Source: Lachnospiraceae bacterium (lineage in GTDB: Bacteria; Bacillota; Clostridia; Lachnospirales; Lachnospiraceae). Taken from it: a stretch of DNA of 64,000 nucleotides. Positions 9,767 through 18,958 of this stretch are shown here, one piece after another; the first letter of the stretch is position 1, and the number at the start of each line of letters is the position of its first letter. The stretch lies in the NCBI GenBank assembly GCA_022510685.1, contig JAFLTA010000010.1, positions 1-64,000 of the forward strand, in the 5' to 3' direction. The notes under the pieces are model-generated. The model saw only the letters and a list, made by a program, of their open reading frames with translations, was not told the origin of the DNA and did not search any database. Position numbers and translations under genes: made by a program.

Positions 9767-10957
9767 TTACCATATCTTTTTTACAAATCTGGTGTCTGTC
9801 CCCCAATAAAATTCCTGTTCTTCCTTTTCATCCCCATTGCCAACATAAGATTCATTTTTTTGTACAAGCAATAAATTGTCTCTCACTGTTACTCCAATTG
9901 CACCATCATAATCCAAAATCTTATCTTCCTTGCTCATAGCCTGGTCGATATAATACACCCCATCCTCTTTATGAATAAGTACATGATTCCCATCGTCATA
10001 GATTAACTCTACATTTTCATACCTGTTTATTTGCTCTAATGTGTTCGTAATTTCATTATAGAAAAATGAAAAACTGTAATCAATGCAGCTTGTATCCATC
10101 TGGGAAAAGAATCCTGTTCCACCTGTATATACATTACAAACTCCATACATAATGCCATCTACTTCACTGGCAAACGTGATCCAGTTCTTTTCCCTTTTTT
10201 TCATCATGGCATATAATTCTTCTAAATATTTTGAACCTATCGCCCTTTCTGGAGGAGTAGCCAATTCCCCATTCATATACTCTGTAAAATATAACTGCTG
10301 AATTTCCTGCAGATATTTATCATCACTGTAATATGGTTTTTTATGTATTACACCATCTGCCGGATATCGATAAAATGTTTTGGACGCAATCTGCATCGTA
10401 TCGCCTTCCATTTCATTCCAATCTGATTTTTCATCTGGAAAATCCGCCAGAAAATTTTTTTCACTTAAATAATGTGTCGCTTCTATATGCCCCATCCTTC
10501 GGTCAAAATCCTGAACTTCATAACCGATCCCCCAATACACATATATCATTCCATCTGAAACAAAGATTGTCAGAAAAGGAACTTCCAGTTCCTTAAACAG
10601 TACCCCATCTACAGTATATATTTTAAGAAAACACGGTTCTGTTTCCATTGCTCCCCAAGATTCTCTCATGAGAATGTAAAAATATTTTTCTCCTGCTGAC
10701 ACTGCTAAAACCTGCTGCCAATCAGAAATATCATCTGTTGTCATCTTTTCTGTTGCCATATCGTAGAAACAGATATATAAATTCGTGCTGTATGCTATAG
10801 TATTACCAATACAGGCAAGATCCTCAGTATTAGCCACACCATCAATCCTACTGCTCCATTTTCCCGTGCTATCGTATAAACTACTATCATTCGTCTGCCT
10901 TGAACACCCACAAAACAATAACAGCGCAACACATGCAAATATACCACATATCCTCAT
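9767..10957 (-). CDS. Uncharacterised lipoprotein
   Basis: 396 aa secreted lipoprotein of unknown function. Starting at 10957 (AAGGAG 10 nt upstream) the protein opens MRICGIFACVALLLFCGC, a signal peptide with a lipobox cysteine; the two ATGs further upstream are too close to, or before, that Shine-Dalgarno. The remainder is rich in aromatic and acidic residues with repeated beta-strand-like units such as KYFYILM, GMIYVYWG and NLLLVQKNE, which look like blades of a WD40/beta-propeller-like fold (inference from spacing only). No catalytic motif is evident. It is divergent from the glycoside hydrolase, separated by 356 bp. Confidence 0.8.
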   Translation of the reverse strand: MRICGIFACVALLLFCGCSRQTNDSSLYDSTGKWSSRIDGVANTEDLACIGNTIAYSTNLYICFYDMATEKMTTDDISDWQQVLAVSAGEKYFYILMRESWGAMETEPCFLKIYTVDGVLFKELEVPFLTIFVSDGMIYVYWGIGYEVQDFDRRMGHIEATHYLSEKNFLADFPDEKSDWNEMEGDTMQIASKTFYRYPADGVIHKKPYYSDDKYLQEIQQLYFTEYMNGELATPPERAIGSKYLEELYAMMKKREKNWITFASEVDGIMYGVCNVYTGGTGFFSQMDTSCIDYSFSFFYNEITNTLEQINRYENVELIYDDGNHVLIHKEDGVYYIDQAMSKEDKILDYDGAIGVTVRDNLLLVQKNESYVGNGDEKEEQEFYWGTDTRFVKKIW

Positions 10958-11176
10958 AATGTTCATTCTCCTTACCACTCAAAATAACCCGTTTTATTTC
11001 TTACATTTCAGGTAGTTATCTAATTAATTTGCTTGTTTAGAGCGCGGGGAACACTCTTTTCTTATAAATTATGAAATAAATTTTACTATTTAACAAATTA
11101 TCATAACATATATAACAAAAAAGTGCGATAAATTTTTAAATTTATCATGCAGTCGGAAACTCAAGCCCAAAAACCA

Positions 11177-11206
11177 TTGAAATGCTAACTTCTTTTATAG
11201 TATAAT
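11177..11206 (+). promoter_or_regulatory. Predicted promoter of the family 2 glycoside hydrolase
   Basis: TTGAAA at 11177-11182 and TATAAT at 11201-11206 with an 18-bp spacer, 108 bp upstream of the start codon. The gap 10958-11313 is otherwise AT-rich and without a recognisable operator or cre site. Confidence 0.6.
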
Positions 11207-11313
11207 GAAAAGTAGATGCAAACTGGGATTTCGGATTGTAACAGCACAAGGTCAAACAAGATTCCTATCAGCTCCGTTATCCTAAATATGACAGAAAGAT
11301 TGGAGTTTACACT

Positions 11314-14178
11314 ATGATTAAAAAAATGGACTTATCCGGTAATTGGGCATTTACCTTGGACGCCGAAAAGCAGGGGATTGAGCAGGAATTTTTCCACACT
11401 CTTCCCGATGACACGATAGAACTTCCCGGTACCACTTCCATTGCCAAAAAAGGAACCCCTTCGGATGCAAGGGAAGTCGGAACTCTGACTGACCCATATC
11501 TCTTTGAGGGATATGCATGGTACGCCAAAGAAATCTCTTTAGATAAGAATGACAGGAACAAAAATGTTTTCCTGCATCTGGAACGCACCCGCCTGACAAA
11601 AGTATGGATAAATGATACGCTAGTAGGGGAACAGGATAGTCTAACCACTCCGCATCATTACGATTTAACACCGCATATTAAAAAGAACAAGTTCCGTTTG
11701 ACCATATTAGTTTCCAATGTGGACTATCCTACCAGAGGCGGTCATCTCACCTCGCCAGATACCCAGACCAATTGGAATGGAATCATCGGTGAAATTTCTT
11801 TACATATTTGTGATGATATTTATATTGAGCATATCAAAACCTATCCGGATGTAAACACCAAATCGGTCCGGGTAGAGATTACTACAATGAACACTACCCA
11901 GACACAGCGGAATTTATCTGTCTGTGCTCAAGCTGCTTTGGTAGACATATCCGGAGAAACCGGAGTAAAAGTTCCTGCAGAATATTTTCAGGATATTTTC
12001 TTCCGCGTCGGCAAAGGCACGGCAGAATTTACATATTCACTGGGAGAGGATGCCGTTCTATGGAGTGAGTACAGTCCTGTAATCTATCAATTACAGCTTA
12101 CCATTCCCGGTACGGACGAGAAAATTATTACGACTTTCGGACTGCGGGATTTCTCCACGACAGAAACGGAATTTTTAATTAACGGCACACCAACCTTCCT
12201 GCGTGGAAAACATGACGGCTTGATTTTCCCTATGACAGGTGCCGTTCCCACCACAGTAGAGGAATGGGTTCGTGTCATGAATATATCCAAGTCATACGGA
12301 ATCAACCACTATCGTTTCCATACCTGCTGCCCGCCAGATGCCGCATTTGCAGCCGCAGATTTGCTGGGTATCTACATGGAGCCACAGCTTCCTTTCTGGG
12401 GAACCCTGACCGCTCCGGGAGACGAAAACCATAACGAAGAAGAACAGCAGTATCTCGTCAAAGAAGGTTTCCGCATGATGGAGGCATTCGGCAACCACGC
12501 TTCCTATTGTATGATGTCTCTGGGTAATGAGCTTTGGGGCAGTAAAGAGCGCATGGCACAGATTATCACCGACTACCGTAACGTAGATGACCGTCATCTG
12601 TATACACAGGGTTCCAACAACTTCCAGCACACTCCCGTGCTTTTGCCGGAAGACGACTTTTTTGTGGGCGTGCGATTCAGCAAAAACAGATTATTCCGCG
12701 GTTCCTACGGAATGTGCGATGCACCTCTGGGACATATCCAGTGGGATGAACCATCCACTGATCACAACTATGATTCCGTGATTCATCCAGACAATGCAGA
12801 GACAGAAAACGGTGATGGTGCTGAAGAAATAGAAATCCAATACGGAACCGGAGTCAAAAAAGTAAAGGCCGCTGACGGAGGCGGTGTACTGATACCGCAC
12901 ATTCCTGTAGTTTCCCATGAAATCGGACAGTTTGCAGTCTACCCGAATTTCAAGGAAATAAAAAAATATAAAGGCGTTTTAAAAGCAAGAAACTTTGAGA
13001 TATTCCGTGAAAATTTAAAAAAGAAGGGGATGCTTGACCAGGCAGAAGACTTTTTCTACACCAGCGGAATGCTTTCCGTACAGTGTTATAAGGAAGAATT
13101 AGAAGCTGCCGCACGTACAAAACTTCTCGCCGGATATCAGATTCTGGATATTCAGGATTTTTCAGGACAGGGTACTGCTTTAGTTGGTATTCTGGATGCT
13201 TTTATGGACAGTAAGGGGCATGTTACTCCGGAAGAATGGGCGGGCTACTGTTCTGATAGAATTTTGCTGGCACAATTTAAGAAATATGTTTACTCCGCCG
13301 GAGAGACATTCCGGGCAGATATGGCAATCCGCTATTACAATCCGGAGAAATTGGAAAATAAAGAGTTACATTGGGAATTAAAAAAGAAACGTAAAGTAAT
13401 CTGTGACGGAACCGTTGCAATTCCGGACGGTGCCTTCCAGCTAGTACAACTGGGAGAAGTCGCTTTCGACTTCCCGGAAGTGACAGAAGCAACTACCTAC
13501 ACACTGCAGTTGACAGTTCCAGACACTGATATGGCAAACAGCTATGAACTATACTGTTTCCCTACACTTTCCACAGAGATTCCAAGGTCCGGTACCGTAC
13601 TTGGAGAGGGCAGCAATCAGGTTCACATTACAGCAGACTACGATGAGACAGTCTCTTTGTTAAAAGGCGGAAAACGAGTGCTCTATCTGCCCACAGAACT
13701 GGCAGATGCACTGGAAGGTTTCTACTGCACGGATTTCTGGTGCTATCCGATGTTCCGGGATATTTGTGAGTGGATGAAAAAACCGGTAGCCGTTGGCACC
13801 ATGGGATTACTCCTGCAGGAAGACCATCCAGCACTTGCCTCCTTCCCCACCCACAAATACGCAACACCACAATGGTACAAAATCGTATCCCATTGCGACT
13901 GCGCTATTCTGGATGATGTGACAGCAAAGAAATACCGTCCCATCGTACAGATGGTTGATAACTTTGAGCGCAACCACAAGCTGGGCATCCTCTTTGAAGG
14001 CAAGGTTGGCGATGGTCAGTTGATGATTTGCACCAGCCGTTTGAGCGAAGTAGCAGAGGAGCCGGAAATTAAATGTTTTGCAAAATCTGTACTGGATTAT
14101 GTAACATCGGATGCTTTTGCTCCAAAGCAAGAGTTGGATATAGAGGCTCTGAAAAAAGTATTTGTGAAAGAGGGATAG
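11314..14178 (+). CDS. Glycoside hydrolase family 2 protein
   Basis: 954 aa, no signal peptide, so probably cytoplasmic. The N-terminus (about 1-165) is a GH2 sugar-binding jelly roll starting MDLSGNWAFTLDAEKQG; an immunoglobulin-like domain follows, then a TIM barrel with FLRGKHDG, SYGINHYRFHTCCPP, the acid/base glutamate in MMSLGNELWG and the likely nucleophile glutamate in PVVSHEIGQFAVYPN. About 300 further residues form extra beta domains. The family includes beta-galactosidases, beta-glucuronidases and beta-mannosidases; I cannot assign the sugar. GGAG lies 8 nt upstream of the start. No sugar transporter or regulator is adjacent. A strong terminator follows. Confidence 0.88.
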   Translation: MIKKMDLSGNWAFTLDAEKQGIEQEFFHTLPDDTIELPGTTSIAKKGTPSDAREVGTLTDPYLFEGYAWYAKEISLDKNDRNKNVFLHLERTRLTKVWINDTLVGEQDSLTTPHHYDLTPHIKKNKFRLTILVSNVDYPTRGGHLTSPDTQTNWNGIIGEISLHICDDIYIEHIKTYPDVNTKSVRVEITTMNTTQTQRNLSVCAQAALVDISGETGVKVPAEYFQDIFFRVGKGTAEFTYSLGEDAVLWSEYSPVIYQLQLTIPGTDEKIITTFGLRDFSTTETEFLINGTPTFLRGKHDGLIFPMTGAVPTTVEEWVRVMNISKSYGINHYRFHTCCPPDAAFAAADLLGIYMEPQLPFWGTLTAPGDENHNEEEQQYLVKEGFRMMEAFGNHASYCMMSLGNELWGSKERMAQIITDYRNVDDRHLYTQGSNNFQHTPVLLPEDDFFVGVRFSKNRLFRGSYGMCDAPLGHIQWDEPSTDHNYDSVIHPDNAETENGDGAEEIEIQYGTGVKKVKAADGGGVLIPHIPVVSHEIGQFAVYPNFKEIKKYKGVLKARNFEIFRENLKKKGMLDQAEDFFYTSGMLSVQCYKEELEAAARTKLLAGYQILDIQDFSGQGTALVGILDAFMDSKGHVTPEEWAGYCSDRILLAQFKKYVYSAGETFRADMAIRYYNPEKLENKELHWELKKKRKVICDGTVAIPDGAFQLVQLGEVAFDFPEVTEATTYTLQLTVPDTDMANSYELYCFPTLSTEIPRSGTVLGEGSNQVHITADYDETVSLLKGGKRVLYLPTELADALEGFYCTDFWCYPMFRDICEWMKKPVAVGTMGLLLQEDHPALASFPTHKYATPQWYKIVSHCDCAILDDVTAKKYRPIVQMVDNFERNHKLGILFEGKVGDGQLMICTSRLSEVAEEPEIKCFAKSVLDYVTSDAFAPKQELDIEALKKVFVKEG

Positions 14179-14235
14179 ACGCCTTTCCACGAAAGGAAGT
14201 CGTTATTCAGAATATATTTAAGTACCTTAAAAAGA

Positions 14236-14266
14236 AAAAGGAACACCCACCAGGTGTTCCTTTTTT
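14236..14266. terminator. Bidirectional terminator between convergent genes
   Basis: Stem AGGAACACC/GGTGTTCCT flanked by A5 on one side and T7 on the other, so it works on both strands. It separates the glycoside hydrolase from the convergent lipoprotein gene. Confidence 0.92.
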
Positions 14267-14303
14267 TGAACCCCGTTTCATCCTCCACCATCATACTACC
14301 ACG

Positions 14304-15107
14304 CTAATCTGACACAGGTACATAAAATTCTGTCGGTTTGGAGAAGTGTTTTTTCTCCCAACGGGTAAATTCATCTTCGCTGACCTTCTGGTTCCCTATA
14401 AAAAATCCGACATCCCTATCCCACTTTGCAAGAGTATGGCTAGAAATACCATCTTCCAGAAATTCCATTCTGTAATACGTTCTATTGCCACCACCAGAGC
14501 CCCAATGCATTCCGTTGGTCTGTAGGTTTTTAAGCCATCGTATCGGCAGATAAATGCCATAAAGCTCATCTCCTTCATAGTGAAAGATCACCCAAGACCG
14601 TCCTACATTTGTCAAGTTCAAGATCAAGTCTTTGCTGCCCTTTTGAAATACGTCACAAAACGCTAAAGAATCCAGATACAGTTCTGTATCATCCACTTTG
14701 CTATCCTGAAGTTCTGCAATCATTTTTCGTAGTGTTACATTCTTCCTGCCATCCTTGATATCCATCTTCTGCCTGTTTACTAAATTGGAAATCTCCTCCA
14801 ACCAGGTAAATTCGGAATCCCCTGTCAGTACCGGCATATAGCTTTGAAGCAGTTCATACTCCTCCGCTCCCAGCTTCTCCTTATAGGCTGTCCAATCTAT
14901 CTGGGAAAAGTCCAGACCTCCCCATGGATCCTCAATGTTTTCAGAATCTTCGTTCCCGACCTCCTTAAGTTCCTCCTGCGTAGCGGAGGGCGGCTCCGTT
15001 TGCACATCCACCGCCTGTCCCGTCGTTACATCTGAGTTCGACACTCCACAGGAACATAACATGCATATCATTAAAGTAAAAAACAGCATAAAATATCTTC
15101 TGTTCAT
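14304..15107 (-). CDS. Uncharacterised lipoprotein
   Basis: 267 aa. Starting at 15107 (GGAGGGG just upstream) the protein opens MNRRYFMLFFTLMICMLCSC, a signal peptide with lipobox LCSC. A Glu/Thr-rich linker follows, then a globular part containing WGGLDFSQIDWTAYKEKLG, EYELLQSYMPVLTGD and, near the end, a conserved-looking YRMEFLEDGISSHTL segment. It contains a Trp/Tyr-rich repeat-like pattern but no motif I recognise. Probably a single-gene transcript. Confidence 0.75.
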   Translation of the reverse strand: MNRRYFMLFFTLMICMLCSCGVSNSDVTTGQAVDVQTEPPSATQEELKEVGNEDSENIEDPWGGLDFSQIDWTAYKEKLGAEEYELLQSYMPVLTGDSEFTWLEEISNLVNRQKMDIKDGRKNVTLRKMIAELQDSKVDDTELYLDSLAFCDVFQKGSKDLILNLTNVGRSWVIFHYEGDELYGIYLPIRWLKNLQTNGMHWGSGGGNRTYYRMEFLEDGISSHTLAKWDRDVGFFIGNQKVSEDEFTRWEKKHFSKPTEFYVPVSD

Positions 15108-15251
15108 AATACCCCTCCGCATTTTCTCATTTCTTATTTGCATAGTAACCTACATATATGCCCATAGTTTATCATACAGCTTTAGTTTTGAGAAGATTAC
15201 TAAACTAAGAATTTTTATGATTCAAAAACGACTTGCCTAATCCAATCACTG

Positions 15252-15776
15252 CTACAACTGAATCCAATACCGTTGTACAATACCCCCGTCATCCTCCACT
15301 TCATTTTCCAATACTCCACCGTTATTCATGATTGATTTTACTGAACCGATATTGTCTTTATCACAACAAATCAAGACTTTGTCGATACCAAGTTTTTTGC
15401 ACTCATCTAATGCCAGAGCAATCATTGCAGTCGCAAAACCTTTTCTTCTTTCACCGGGTCTGATTCCATCGCCTATATGACCACCGGTTTTCAAAAGCTC
15501 ATCGTTTAAATAATGACGAATGTTGACAGCTCCCACAAAAATGTTTCTGTCTTTATCGAGACAAAATAAGGTAGTATCCGGAACCCAACTACCATTATCC
15601 TCTTCCTTTGTATCAAGATTCTTTAGGTAGTTGTCAAAATCATGAAAATCATTTGCCCATATTTTCCATGGAGACATATCAGTATGATTTGCTATAATAT
15701 CTTCCTTCCATTCTGTCAGCATGTCAAATAGCTGTTCCTTATATTCACTGGTTAATCTCACAAGTTCAATGTTCAT
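15252..15776 (-). CDS. GNAT-family N-acetyltransferase
   Basis: 174 aa. Acetyl-CoA-binding signature GIRPGERRKGFATAMIALAL around residue 105-125 is the GNAT motif A (R/Q-x-x-G-x-G/A) with the following helix; motif B-like segment CDKDNIGSVKSIMNNGG comes after it. The overall pattern resembles the predicted acetyltransferases of COG3981. Substrate unknown. AAGGAGG lies 8 nt upstream of the start. It stands 35 bp downstream of a small ORF on the same strand. Confidence 0.9.
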   Translation of the reverse strand: MNIELVRLTSEYKEQLFDMLTEWKEDIIANHTDMSPWKIWANDFHDFDNYLKNLDTKEEDNGSWVPDTTLFCLDKDRNIFVGAVNIRHYLNDELLKTGGHIGDGIRPGERRKGFATAMIALALDECKKLGIDKVLICCDKDNIGSVKSIMNNGGVLENEVEDDGGIVQRYWIQL

Positions 15777-15811
15777 TTCAGCCTCCTTACATCCCTATCT
15801 GTCCGGAGCGT

Positions 15812-16042
15812 TTATCTACATATTTGCTGTCCTTCATGGGTAAGAATCCTGCACAAATTTTCTGTTTCCCACTTACCGGTCCTCTCTAATAAAGCAGAAA
15901 ATTCTTCATAAGACAACCTGCTTTCTTCCATACATCTCACTATCGAGTATCCTTTCCGCAGTTTAGCAAGAACCTCCTGTTCTTCCCTGTTCTTCCCAAC
16001 TGCTTTCTCCATTTCAAGATATTTTTCTTCCCATAAATCCAT
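15812..16042 (-). CDS. Small uncharacterised protein
   Basis: 76 aa, charged and predicted helical (MDLWEEKYLEMEKAVGKNRE at the N-terminus, then RKGYSIVRCMEESRLSYEEF). No known domain. The start has GAGGGAG about 10 nt upstream, which supports real translation. It lies downstream of the winged-helix gene and the MotA/FliG-like gene on the same strand, so it may belong to that cluster; the 129-bp gap weakens this. The segment 'SIVRCMEESRLSYEEFSALL' has the look of a helix-turn-helix but is too short to be sure. Confidence 0.55.
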   Translation of the reverse strand: MDLWEEKYLEMEKAVGKNREEQEVLAKLRKGYSIVRCMEESRLSYEEFSALLERTGKWETENLCRILTHEGQQICR

Positions 16043-16171
16043 GCTTCAATTTCTCCCTCTATTCTGCTTAGGAATCTGCAAAACAATGTCAAAATCAAAA
16101 CGCCCTTTGCTGCGCCAGACAGCGTCATGAAGTGTCGTGTTCCTTTGCCGGCTGTGTATAACCTACAATGA

Positions 16172-16690
16172 TCATATGCCATCAAAATAATCATAATAAT
16201 ATCCGGCAGGTGCATCGATATCCCCCGGGAAATATTCAACCATATATCCAACCTCTCCAAGCTGCTTAAAATCCCTTTGCCTTGTGCGATCTGATAACTC
16301 CGGATACCTTTTCCGATACCATGCAATCGGATCTTCTTCTTCCTGTAACATTACCTCGGTTATCAGGGTACAAAGTCGTATGATTTTTTCCATATACAAT
16401 CTTTTGGGCTTACTATCCGGTAATTTTGCAGGATAAAATTGCCCATTTTGGGGAACAAAGGAACGGTCAACAGGCACATATGCCCTTTCTGCTTTGGAAT
16501 ATCGCAGACGTATCAGACCTGCCTCTTCCAAAAGCCTGATATATCTGCGAACCATCTTTCTGCCTGCCTCCTTTTCCACCTCTGGAAAATATTCTTTTAT
16601 CAAATTATAAGAAACTGTCTCACAATAATAAAAGAGGCGAAACAGTATCAAAATCCTGTTTGTTCTCCAACTTATTTTCGTATTGCCCAT
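16172..16690 (-). CDS. Winged-helix DNA-binding protein
   Basis: 172 aa. Starting at 16690 (GGAGG 8 nt upstream) the first 65 residues look like a winged helix of the DeoR/WYL-regulator kind: WRTNRILILFRLFYY, then RRYIRLLEEAGLIRLRYSK as the recognition helix and wing. A second similar unit is near the C-terminus (YPELSDRTRQRDFKQLGEVG YMVEY when read through), so it may hold two winged helices. No WYL ligand domain. It starts 36 bp after the stop of the MotA/FliG-like gene and is probably in its operon, which makes it the obvious candidate regulator or DNA-binding partner. Confidence 0.75.
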   Translation of the reverse strand: MGNTKISWRTNRILILFRLFYYCETVSYNLIKEYFPEVEKEAGRKMVRRYIRLLEEAGLIRLRYSKAERAYVPVDRSFVPQNGQFYPAKLPDSKPKRLYMEKIIRLCTLITEVMLQEEEDPIAWYRKRYPELSDRTRQRDFKQLGEVGYMVEYFPGDIDAPAGYYYDYFDGI

Positions 16691-16726
16691 TAGTTCTGCC
16701 TCCATTCATAATTAAGGAACAGTTCC

Positions 16727-17557
16727 TTAGCCTGCTGCATTTTCATCTTCCGTTTCCTCAAAACACTCTAAGAACTTTACCATTGCATCCTCAATATCAA
16801 TAGTCCGTACCGGTCCCATGTGTTCTTCCATTTCCAAAATAGCATCTCTGCGAATACGGGATATACATGATAATGTTTTCTTTTTGCCCGCTTTACTCAA
16901 GCCTCTTAATATCAATGCTACATGCACTGCACCATCATTTTCTAATTTTTGCATACCGGCTTTCATGACGGATTCTGATGCCTGATTGATTTTTTCTTCC
17001 AATACATTTCTGATGATAATGCTCCGTCTCGGCAAATCCACTTCCTCTTCCAAAAGCATTTCCATATGTGTCTTTGATGGCTGATCGAGCATTCTCTCTT
17101 CTTTTCGCCTCTCATATTCTGCAATACATTCCTCCGGCAATAATGCGGTAAGCAAGCCCTCCAAATAATATGTAGGCTCACCCTCCTGAATCATGACAAC
17201 TCCCTGGATACAAATAAAATAAGCAAGTGCTTCCATCCCCTGTGGATTTTTTACCCAATATTTTGTAGTCAGTATTTTCACAAGAATCTCCAGTTCTGTG
17301 CCATCAACCATATATTGAATCCCTATGGGTAAGATTGTAATACTATTTAGTTCTGGCTCAAGTTTTCCATTTTCTAATTCATCTTTCATTTCATCTTCCA
17401 GAGCTAAAAGTCCATTTTTGCGAGCCACTTCCTGTAATTTCAACAACTGAAAGATAGCAGCATACACCTGCCCGGTAACCTCTTTTCCCCGGGACTTTCT
17501 GATAGCATCCTTACGTACAGCGTCTAAAAGATAATTCATCCAAATTTTTTTCTCCAT
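16727..17557 (-). CDS. Soluble MotA-cytoplasmic-like / FliG C-terminal-like fusion protein
   Basis: 276 aa, no membrane segment or signal peptide. Residues 42-101 resemble the cytoplasmic loop of the flagellar stator MotA (EVARKNGLLALEDE, then GIQYMVDGTELEILVKILT). Residues 108-143 resemble the MotA C-terminal tail (IQGVVMIQEGEPTYYLEGLL, then LLPEE); the four MotA helices that should flank these parts are absent. Residues 205-268 resemble the FliG C-terminal torque domain (VALILRGLSKAGKKK, MEEHMGPVRTIDIEDA). The Arg and Glu spacing of the MotA loop (R46, E54) equals the E. coli R90/E98 spacing as I remember it. No other flagellar gene is in the window. It heads a probable operon with a winged-helix protein. 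Function unknown; family assignment is from motif reading, not a search. Confidence 0.7.
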   Translation of the reverse strand: MEKKIWMNYLLDAVRKDAIRKSRGKEVTGQVYAAIFQLLKLQEVARKNGLLALEDEMKDELENGKLEPELNSITILPIGIQYMVDGTELEILVKILTTKYWVKNPQGMEALAYFICIQGVVMIQEGEPTYYLEGLLTALLPEECIAEYERRKEERMLDQPSKTHMEMLLEEEVDLPRRSIIIRNVLEEKINQASESVMKAGMQKLENDGAVHVALILRGLSKAGKKKTLSCISRIRRDAILEMEEHMGPVRTIDIEDAMVKFLECFEETEDENAAG

Positions 17558-17692
17558 ATCGTCTACCTTCCTTCACTTTACTTATAGCCGTATCCTTACC
17601 CTATCAGCTAGTGTCATCTGCGTAACAATTATAATGAGCAGAATTATCAACAAATACTTTAATCTCAATATTTTTCAAATGAAATTTTTCTA

Positions 17693-18112
17693 TTATTTTT
17701 TCCTTTCCAACATTTGTTTTATCGCCGATATGATCAGCACAAAAACAACAAAGTACACAATCGCCCCTAAAGGAGCAAGCAATAAACGCATTCGGATGGT
17801 ACGAACTGCTGTCTCTCTCATCTCCTCCGGCAAAGACATAATAATATCCTTATTCTTTAGCTCTGCTATATAGTTCAAAACTACATATATGTATACAGAA
17901 ATGAGTAGCAGTGATACAATGACATCCAAAACCGATGCTCCTCCCTCGCAAATAAAATAAATGATAAGTGGAAACATTATCCCGAAGAACAAGAGCCATC
18001 CATTTACTCCTTTGCTGAGATCATTGCTTTTTATGAAATTTCCTGTGGCTGCAAATAATATTCCTGCAACAATGAGTCCTACGAACACTAAAAATGCTAT
18101 AACGTCTCCCAT
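17693..18112 (-). CDS. Small integral membrane protein
   Basis: 139 aa with four predicted membrane segments: residues about 4-24, 39-57, 61-83 and 113-133, and a charged loop EELKNKD-like region between the last two. The KGVNGWLLFFGI segment is reminiscent of DUF2569-type proteins, but I am not sure of the match. GGGAGG lies 6 nt before the start. It is upstream of the MotA/FliG-like gene by 135 bp on the same strand; co-transcription is possible but not shown. Confidence 0.75.
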   Translation of the reverse strand: MGDVIAFLVFVGLIVAGILFAATGNFIKSNDLSKGVNGWLLFFGIMFPLIIYFICEGGASVLDVIVSLLLISVYIYVVLNYIAELKNKDIIMSLPEEMRETAVRTIRMRLLLAPLGAIVYFVVFVLIISAIKQMLERKK

Positions 18113-18155
18113 GCTAATCCTCCCTCTTCACAAATTAATTACACATCCTTTAAGG

Positions 18156-18920
18156 TCACTCTATCCACAACTCCGCCATCTCCACTGCCTTTCGGTAAAA
18201 TAATGCCCTCTTTGTTTCCCCATATTCCTGTCCGACTTTGTCAAGAAATCCGGTAATATTGCCGGTATAATCAAATGTCCCGAATTCTACTATGATTTCT
18301 CCTTCCTCATTACGAAAGAATGTAATGCAATCCCCTGGAAATTCGCCTACTATGTCATTAATTACAAAGATATGCCTTCTGGAAGAAACATCTGCATGAT
18401 CTGCGATACAAGCACCTGCAGGGATTCCCACTTCACCATGGACACAAGCATTACCGGAAATTTCAACACCGCTTTCAATAAAAACATCTCCATAAACCTG
18501 AGCACTGCCTGACACATAAGCAAAATTACAAACTTTTGCATTGCCATATATACGAGCTTCACACCCAATAAAGGCACTATCACTTACATATGCATCACCA
18601 TATACCTGAGCGTCATCAGCAACCCATGTACTACCATCAATTGCTGCGGTATCATACACCTTAGCATTTCCATATACTTTAGCACTGTCACATACTATGG
18701 CATCACCATAAACAGACGCATTGTCATAGACCATCGCATTACCGGCAACCCACGCTTCACCCTCATGGGAAAGATTTCTCTCTTCTTCAATCCATCCACC
18801 GAGATCTCCGGAGTTCACCTTGCCAAAACCACGAACTGCACATATCCTTTTAAGCGTAACTCCTCCATGAATCTGCTTCGTTTCTCCTGTGAATTTGTAT
18901 TTCTCCACATTCCTTGCCAT
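18156..18920 (-). CDS. Hexapeptide-repeat left-handed beta-helix-like protein
   Basis: 254 aa. After a 55-residue head, roughly residues 55-180 consist of repeated six-residue units of the form [V/I]-Y-G-[D/N]-A-x, such as VYGDAIVCDSAKVYGNA and VYGDAYVSDSAFIG, the coil pattern of a left-handed beta helix found in hexapeptide acyltransferases and gamma-carbonic anhydrases. No acyltransferase catalytic His or metal-binding His set is apparent, so it may be a structural rather than an enzymatic coil. The last 70 residues are a separate domain. Proteins like this also occur in prophages of gut Clostridia. The start is supported by a purine-rich GGGGGAATAAGGAA. Confidence 0.75.
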   Translation of the reverse strand: MARNVEKYKFTGETKQIHGGVTLKRICAVRGFGKVNSGDLGGWIEEERNLSHEGEAWVAGNAMVYDNASVYGDAIVCDSAKVYGNAKVYDTAAIDGSTWVADDAQVYGDAYVSDSAFIGCEARIYGNAKVCNFAYVSGSAQVYGDVFIESGVEISGNACVHGEVGIPAGACIADHADVSSRRHIFVINDIVGEFPGDCITFFRNEEGEIIVEFGTFDYTGNITGFLDKVGQEYGETKRALFYRKAVEMAELWIE

Positions 18921-18958
18921 TTCCTTATTCCCCCTTTCGTATAATTTTCAATGACTTC

